From contig NC_133773.1 in the NCBI RefSeq assembly GCF_003597395.2, forward strand, positions 73,259,670 to 73,323,669: DNA of 64,000 nt, given 5' to 3'. The notes beneath the pieces were generated by a model that had not been told where the DNA came from, did no database searches, and was given only the letters and a program-made list of their open reading frames with translations. The translations under genes and the position numbers were made by a program. Every line of letters starts with the position of its first letter. Positions within the stretch are counted from its first letter, which is position 1. Shown piece after piece: positions 58,383 through 64,000 of the stretch. Source of the DNA: Chelonoidis abingdonii (lineage: Eukaryota; Chordata; Testudines; Testudinidae).

Positions 58383-60087
58383 AGAAGTTAAGCTTTCATT
58401 TTAAAAATATGTAATTATCTAGCCATCATGGTCTGAACATAAACTTGACCAGAGTGCCAGGGCATCTGCCTAAGGCCTGAAAGAATAGCCCCAAGAGAAG
58501 ATGAACTGCCTTATGCATCTCAATCATGTATTAACGCTAAGACCTGCTGATCTGTTTCTTGAGGACAGAGTAGCCCCAACTGCTGCTTTTGGGTTATCAC
58601 TGCCTGTCTTGAAGGAGGAGGGCTTTCCCCTGCCATCACCACCCCAAGTCGGACAGTGGAGCCACAGAAGGCTCCATGTTATGGAGTGCCTACCGCCCTG
58701 GATTGCCCTAATCTGTCCCTGATTAACATTATTATTTTGTGCATTTGAGTATTTTGGAATTGTAACACAACTAAACATAGCCTAAAGCAAGTGGCATAGC
58801 ATATCTGCATACTCAATACATAAGCAACTTCAGTCAGTATGAGGTCCAGATAATATATCATGTGACCTCTGGCTTTACAGTGAAAACTGAACAAATCCAC
58901 AGAATTCTGCACAGGCATTCATCTTTAGAAAGTGAGATGACAAATATGTTGCTTCCAGGTTCTGCATATTTTTGTGCACCATCAAAAGGTTTGAATGAAA
59001 CTCAGTTAATTTCATTTCTTTGTTTGAATCTAAAACTACACAGGTTTTATATAGTTTGGAATTTACTAATGGAAATTTCACAGTCTAGCTTCACTTTCAT
59101 TTGTGCTGCTTCAGCATCTTCTGTGCCTAAAACTCTCTCCCTCCTGAACCATTTAATATGTTTAAGGGCTTGATCCTTTGAGGTGAGGAGCGCCTCCCAA
59201 AGCAGCGATGGGTTGAAGAGAGGAAAAAAGCTATTAAATGAACAAATCAGTGACATGCTGTACACCTCAACTCTTTTTGAAGTCTGTGGTAGCTAATTGT
59301 TCTCAGCATGTTAGAGGAAGTGATTAGCATCTTGAAAGCCCTAAATGTCCCTTGAAAAGCTTTTTTGTTCCAGTTCACCCTTTAACTTTTTCTCCATATA
59401 AAGTGTTTTGTGATAGTGTAGGACACTACATAAAAAACATGATGCCAGATATTGGCTTGGAAAGCTAATAAGTGAATTTGCCACACAGCAAAACAATAAT
59501 GGAAATCAAAATATGAACACGTAATATATTTTCAGTTGAATGTGGGATGGAACATGAAAAACTATTCAGTTTAATATTGCATCAAATGACAAAAGCATAC
59601 TAGACAACCATTGTCATCCACATTGTAAAGAGATATGAGGCAGTTACATTGTACAGCATAATTAAACGTATTGTTCAATGCTCATAGATAAAATAAATTT
59701 AGGAAGTAAACAAGTTGAAGCCTCACTTTACTCACACTTATTTCAGTGGTGATATATCTCATTTACTCCTGTGTAAGTGAGAAGAGAGTTGCATGTTTGA
59801 ATTTAGTTGGCTCAGTTCGAATTATTTAGTCAAAGACTATTAGTCAAAAGGTTACTATAGCACTATACAGAATGCAGAAAGAAAAACAAATATACCTTGG
59901 CAGTTCCCTCTAACTTGTGAGGTTCACTCCCAATTAGCTTTCCAAAACTCATGCCTCTACATACTGGTTTAGAATAAAGAAAACTCCTTTGTGGGAAGTG
60001 GAAAAATTACTTTCCCACAATTGATCCCACCATGTATTCTGTTTTTAGTATCTCAGGTTATTATATCTGTTTACAAGACTGATAAAG
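58383..60087. other. Non-coding stretch
   Basis: There is no gene. 59715-59800 (cacttatttcagtggtgata ... tgtaagtgagaagaga) is a decayed palindrome of the same general type as those listed. Confidence 0.4.
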
Positions 60088-60218
60088 TATCAGAGGGGTA
60101 GCCGTGTTAGTCTGGATCTGTAAAAGCAGCAGAGTTCTGTGGCACCTTGTAGACTAACAGACGTATATGTCTGTTAGTCTATAAGGTGCCACAGGACTCT
60201 TTGCTGCTGTTAATCCAG
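60088..60218. mobile_element. Penelope-type tail in inverted (head-to-head) duplication
   Basis: 60088-60165 matches the 3' tail of the Penelope element at 44288-44360 (gtatcagaggggtagc, gtgttagtc, ggatctgtaaaagcagc, tgtggcacctt, agactaacag). 60166-60218 is the reverse complement of the same tail, so arms of about 40 bp meet without a spacer at 'acgtatatgt'. The result is a hairpin-forming fragment with no coding part. Confidence 0.85.
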
Positions 60219-60863
60219 TCATTATTACTAACTGCTATAGCAATTTCAATTGAGTTAAAAACATCTTTCAGTGGGTCACTATTTCATAAATCACAGAAAA
60301 CATCTTCAGTAACAAATACCTCTTATCAATCACAGAACATAATTAAATCATAATCACCCCTTATGATTAACTCATCGTGTTCATTACAACACACATCCTT
60401 GGTTAGTTTCCAGGAGTCTCTTTGTGAGTCTCTGGACTAGGTCAAGGAAGTTAAAAGATTATACACATTTCACTGAATATATGCCATTCTTCACTTTGTC
60501 ACTCACTCAGAGTCAAGTTAAGTACAGACAAAATTTTCAGTTTAATAGGATAGAGAACACTAAATTTCAAGGATAAAAAGGAATTTGGGTTATGTTATGT
60601 AACATAAAGGAGTCTTAAACTGCTAATAACACTTATGAAAACAGTACACACAAATGCAGTCCCTCTCTCTGTATGGAAACATTCCAAATAAATTCTGTAT
60701 TGTGCAAGTGCAATAGGTAATTTTTTCTTGGCCATAATTATTTCTGCTCATGCACATAATCCTCAGTGAAACTATTTATAGGCCAAGTTTGAAATTCTAC
60801 CTGATCTTATCTTATAAGTACAACAAAGATATTTCACAATTTGAGAGGTGTGAGTTATCAACA
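60219..60863. other. Non-coding stretch
   Basis: No gene or nameable repeat is present. Confidence 0.45.
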
Positions 60864-61464
60864 TGTGATGGGGTGTCTGCATCACACACAACAGTTCAAG
60901 GGGTTAAGATTGTCCTGCAGGCCAATTAACTCCATAGCTGCACCTGGAGAGGGGGCTAGGAGACAGGGAATTCATTGAAAGCAGGCTCAGCTGAGCAGGA
61001 ACAGACAGGCTGATGCTGGGAAAGTGCAGTTACTCCCTGGGAAGTGGGATCGGAGTTTGGAGCTCTTACTCCCATAGAAAGGGGGGAACCAGGAGGAGTA
61101 GGAAGCAGTCCAGGAAAGGAGTAGTAAGGGCTGGGAGAGTAAAGCCCAAAACTTCTGGGTTGAGGATCCCTGGAACAGAACCCAGAAAAATGGGTAGGCC
61201 CAGGTTCCCCAACTGGCCAGTGGGGAAGAAGCACCCTCAGGGCAGTCCCAGAGAGGACTGCCTGAGACTGTTTGCATGGCAGGACTTTGGGTAACCCCCT
61301 GGAAGATGGAAGCATGTAGTGACATGGCCAGAGGCCTGATTCATGAAGAAGAGGCTGCAGTTCCTGAAGTGAGAGGGGCCACAGGACAGGGGAAGACACC
61401 ATCAGAGGGGGGCTAAAACGCAGGCACCACTAGTGGTGAGTGGATCCCGCGATACAGCATCACA
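60864..61464 (+). mobile_element. Solo LTR, about 600 bp
   Basis: It begins TGTGATGGGGTGTC and ends AGCATCACA, so the termini are inverted TGTGATG/CATCACA. The G-rich body (gaaaggggggaaccaggagg, ccaggaaaggag, gtggtgagtggatcccgc) shares its 3' 180 bp or so with 16695-16927. Apparent 90-150 codon frames on both strands are compositional. No flanking duplication is left. Confidence 0.7.
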
Positions 61465-62564
61465 GGGAATACACTTAAAATCCCAATTCCAAAAGTCCAG
61501 ATTAAATACCATGGTGGGAAAGAATATCCTCAGAAAGGAATTCTAGGAACTCTGTGTTTTATCGGAATTCCCCTCTGACCCAGGACCTGAGCAGGATCAG
61601 ACAAAGGCTGCTGGTAGGAAAGAGCAATCACTCTCTGGGAACAGGGATGAGAGTTTGGAGTTTGACCAATATATTGACAGTCTATTGCTAGAATGGGAGA
61701 ATTCTGTTGCTTTGTTGTGATAGGTCAGATAGTCATATCTTGTTGAAATATTGTTTTTGTTCCATAACTGTGTGTAAACATTTCTTGATGTAAAGTTCAT
61801 AATTAATTATTTTCAAAAACTCATCTGACTTTCCTATTCATTTTCTGTACACATTTTTAACAGTGAACTTGATCATTTGAATTTTCACAGAAAGCAAATA
61901 GGAAAAAGGTTGAAAACATGGCTGCACCGAAGTCATTTAATAATGTTACCAAGTTTTCCTGGAAATTGTTTTTACATGTTTGTTTGTTTTTTCTTTTTCT
62001 TTTTTTCCCCTGTGTCCCTTTTACCCTACTTTAATTGGGGGAAAAATAAAGTTGACATTTTCCTATGGAAGAGTGAGTTTTAGTGGTGAAACCGATTTTT
62101 TCGAAGGGAAACTCTATCACATTTTTTACTACCTCTACTCAAGACTATCCAAAAGTCTACAATCAATTGCAGTATTGAGAGGAAAACATTGTCTGGCCTG
62201 ACTTCTCATTTCTGAAGTACTGAGAAATGAGGAAGTAGGTGCAGGAATCATGCATCTGCCCAGAAAATTGAGAGCGTAACTTGACTGCTTTCTTGTGTAA
62301 GAACTGCATAAGAAACATTGGAGACTAGCTATTTAGGAAGTGATGTATACATCCAGCTGTGAAGTTTCCTGCTGGTTACAATGTTTAGTATCTCTGGATA
62401 TATAAGTTTCCTCCCTCAGACATTAATATCTGAATGATGCATGAACTATAAAATTCTCTATCTGACTTAAAGCTGGGAAAATTCATTATTCTTGTTGATT
62501 AACCTGCTAGTTTGCTTTGCTGGTTTTGGGGTGAATGATTTTCATAGGAATTAACCTACTTGAT
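61465..62564. other. Non-coding stretch
   Basis: No gene is supported. 61600-61670 (ggaaagagcaatcactctct, tgagagtttggagttt) faintly echoes the LTR at 61016-61060 (gggaaagtgcagttactccc, ggagtttggagct) and might be a decayed piece of it. Confidence 0.4.
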
Positions 62565-62840
62565 CAAATGACTGATCCATCCAGTCCAGTATTTTGTCTC
62601 TTTCTCTGACAGTGACTTGTACCAAATGTGTTGTTATAGGAAAACCTACTCACAAGGGAAGTTTCTTCTTAAAGCCCATTAATGTTAGAGGTTGGATTAT
62701 ACCACACAGTTTTAAGGGTTAATATCCCTTCCAAAACTCTTGTTTCTCTGCTAATATTTACAACTCTGGCTATATTTGTTATCCATGTAGATGCCTAATC
62801 CTTTTTACCCAAGCCTTAGAGATGAGCTCAAATGACCTAA
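62565..62840 (-). mobile_element. CR1-like LINE 3' UTR fragment
   Basis: On the plus strand 'gatccatccagtccagtatt', 'gaagtttcttcttaaagccc', 'ttaatatcccttccaaaact' and 'tttgttatccatgtagatgc' occur in the order typical of the complement of a CR1-like 3' region. It overlaps in content with 16236-16605. Sense strand is minus. Confidence 0.6.
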
Positions 62841-63669
62841 TAGAGAAAACTTATCTCTATTTTCTATGATGATCATGCATAGACGTTCTCAGTCACAGAA
62901 CTAGTTACCAAAGAAGTGTCTGGACATGGAGTCGAGGTCAGCCACAAAGCAGCATGCTGGGCATTCTCCTCTTTCATCCTGTCAAGTTTGCAAGGCAAAC
63001 AAGAACTGTGGAAGTGCAATGCTGGTGGGGCTAATGTGGAGGCAAGAGGGTCTCTATGATATTAAATCAAGACATAGCACACAGACTATACACTTTTGGA
63101 ATAAAGATCTACATTTCTCATCTGCTGTCATTTAAAGGACAAGGTGAAAATATGGATCAGGTAGTTTTATTTCCCAGTGTATAAATGACTCTAGCAGTTT
63201 TTCTCTTACTGTTTTTCATTATTATCTTGTATGTTGATATGAACTTGAATTTTTTCTAATTCATCCAGGCCCCTGTGCTGTCTTTCAGATCTCTACCTTT
63301 GCTTTTCAATTTTTTTTTAACCTTCTCAACTTCATTTTGAAGTCTTTTCAGCCATTCCACTTATGTTTTAAACATTACCCAAGCCTTGAGGTATGGGCAC
63401 AATGGCCTTACAAGTCTTTTCAATATCTAATTTCTATGATGTCATGCTACAATTCCCTTGTTTTACACTCATTTTATTTCTTGACTTTCCTCCTTCATCC
63501 ATATTGGCTTTCCTAAATTTCTCATTTTATTGCTACATGCTATGCATTCCATGTCCTTTGGGCACACGTTAATCTATTATTCACTTTTCAGTTTCTCTCC
63601 ATGCTGTTTCCCCTCTGCTTTATCATATCTGATTGCTCTCAAACTGTTGCATTGCAAGATTTGGCTCTA
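62841..63669. other. Non-coding stretch
   Basis: There are no recognised elements. The 63230-63600 part is T/C-rich. Confidence 0.45.
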
Positions 63670-63743
63670 GAGGCCTGATTTAAATTCCACTGAAGTCAAT
63701 GTGAAATGTTTCCACTGGCTTCAGTGGGATTTGGATCAAGCTT
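63670..63743. repeat. Palindromic miniature repeat with TA on both sides
   Basis: The left arm 'gaggcctgatttaaattcca' and the complement of the right arm, 'aagcttgatccaaatcccac', pair around 'gtcaatgtgaaatg'. TA is at 63668-63669 and 63744-63745. A further half-core (ttccattgaagtcattagg) is at 63885-63903. Confidence 0.65.
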
Positions 63744-64000
63744 TAAGTGGGTTTAAGAACCAAAGTCATCTGTAAGAATTTCAGCGCATTTCTTTTGATC
63801 TGCAATGGAATCATAACACAATTTCTTGGCAGTATTAAAATATTATTAAACTTCCTGTACATAAAGGACCAACTTCAGATATGATTCCATTGAAGTCATT
63901 AGGTTTGTCACTAGTATAAATAAATCACATATCTTAATCTTTTAATGTGGGTGATATAAATTCTTCCCATGGGGCAGCATCTTGCTATTGTTGGTACAGG

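Noticed and set aside
60956..61402. A 148-codon minus-strand open frame and overlapping frames on both strands
   Set aside because: They lie inside a solo LTR with G-rich sequence. No domain is present.
1..64000. CRISPR array, bacterial operon, prophage or defence system
   Set aside because: There are no regularly spaced repeats, ribosome-binding sites or compact operons. All the evidence points to vertebrate nuclear DNA.

Overview
This window looks like nuclear DNA from a sauropsid vertebrate, most likely a turtle. That is an inference from the repeats. CR1-clade LINEs keep their (ATTCTATG)-type 3' tails. They occur beside a Penelope-like element, an LTR retrotransposon with a SCAN-like Gag, a two-gene PIF/Harbinger transposon, many short hAT elements with intact 8-bp target duplications, MIR-like SINEs and several solo LTRs. 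The base composition, scattered stop codons and lack of long open frames are typical of non-coding vertebrate DNA. I found no bacterial, viral or organellar gene, and no exon, tRNA or rRNA gene of the host that I could defend. Every coding stretch I recognise belongs to a mobile element.

Layout. 1-980 is the 3' part of a CR1-like LINE on the minus strand. About 985-5705 is an old Harbinger transposon. Its transposase (plus strand) and its Myb/SANT-like partner (minus strand) face each other, with two poly(A) signals 16 bp apart between them. A MIR-like SINE and a 398-bp hAT element also lie inside it. 7407-9400 is a small LTR retrotransposon holding only a broken SCAN-like Gag. 10.5-27.7 kb is a field of short elements: tRNA-like compound repeats, solo LTRs, fold-back elements, a GC-rich hAT-like element carrying a minisatellite, and clean hAT insertions at 18662, 25411 and 27473. 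28667-29339 is a solo LTR. About 29.3-44.3 kb is repeat-poor and contains almost nothing I can name. 44287-46332 is a 5'-truncated Penelope-like element with a 13-bp target duplication. 47.2-48.9 kb has two LTRs, a palindrome and a CR1 tail. 54.8-57.7 kb has two plus-strand CR1 copies around a Harbinger-type MITE. The last 6 kb holds another hAT element, a Penelope fold-back, a solo LTR and a CR1 3' end.

A scattered family of 58-90 bp palindromes runs through the window. Their arms carry a CATTGAAGTCAATGG-like core, and five copies are flanked by TA on both sides, as expected for Tc1/mariner-type miniature elements. No gene pathway operates here. The only functional pairs are those inside the transposons: transposase with its DNA-binding partner, and reverse transcriptase with GIY-YIG endonuclease. 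All of these are damaged.

Limits: family assignments come from recognition of motifs, termini and target duplications by eye, without alignments. Outer boundaries marked approximate may be off by tens of bases.
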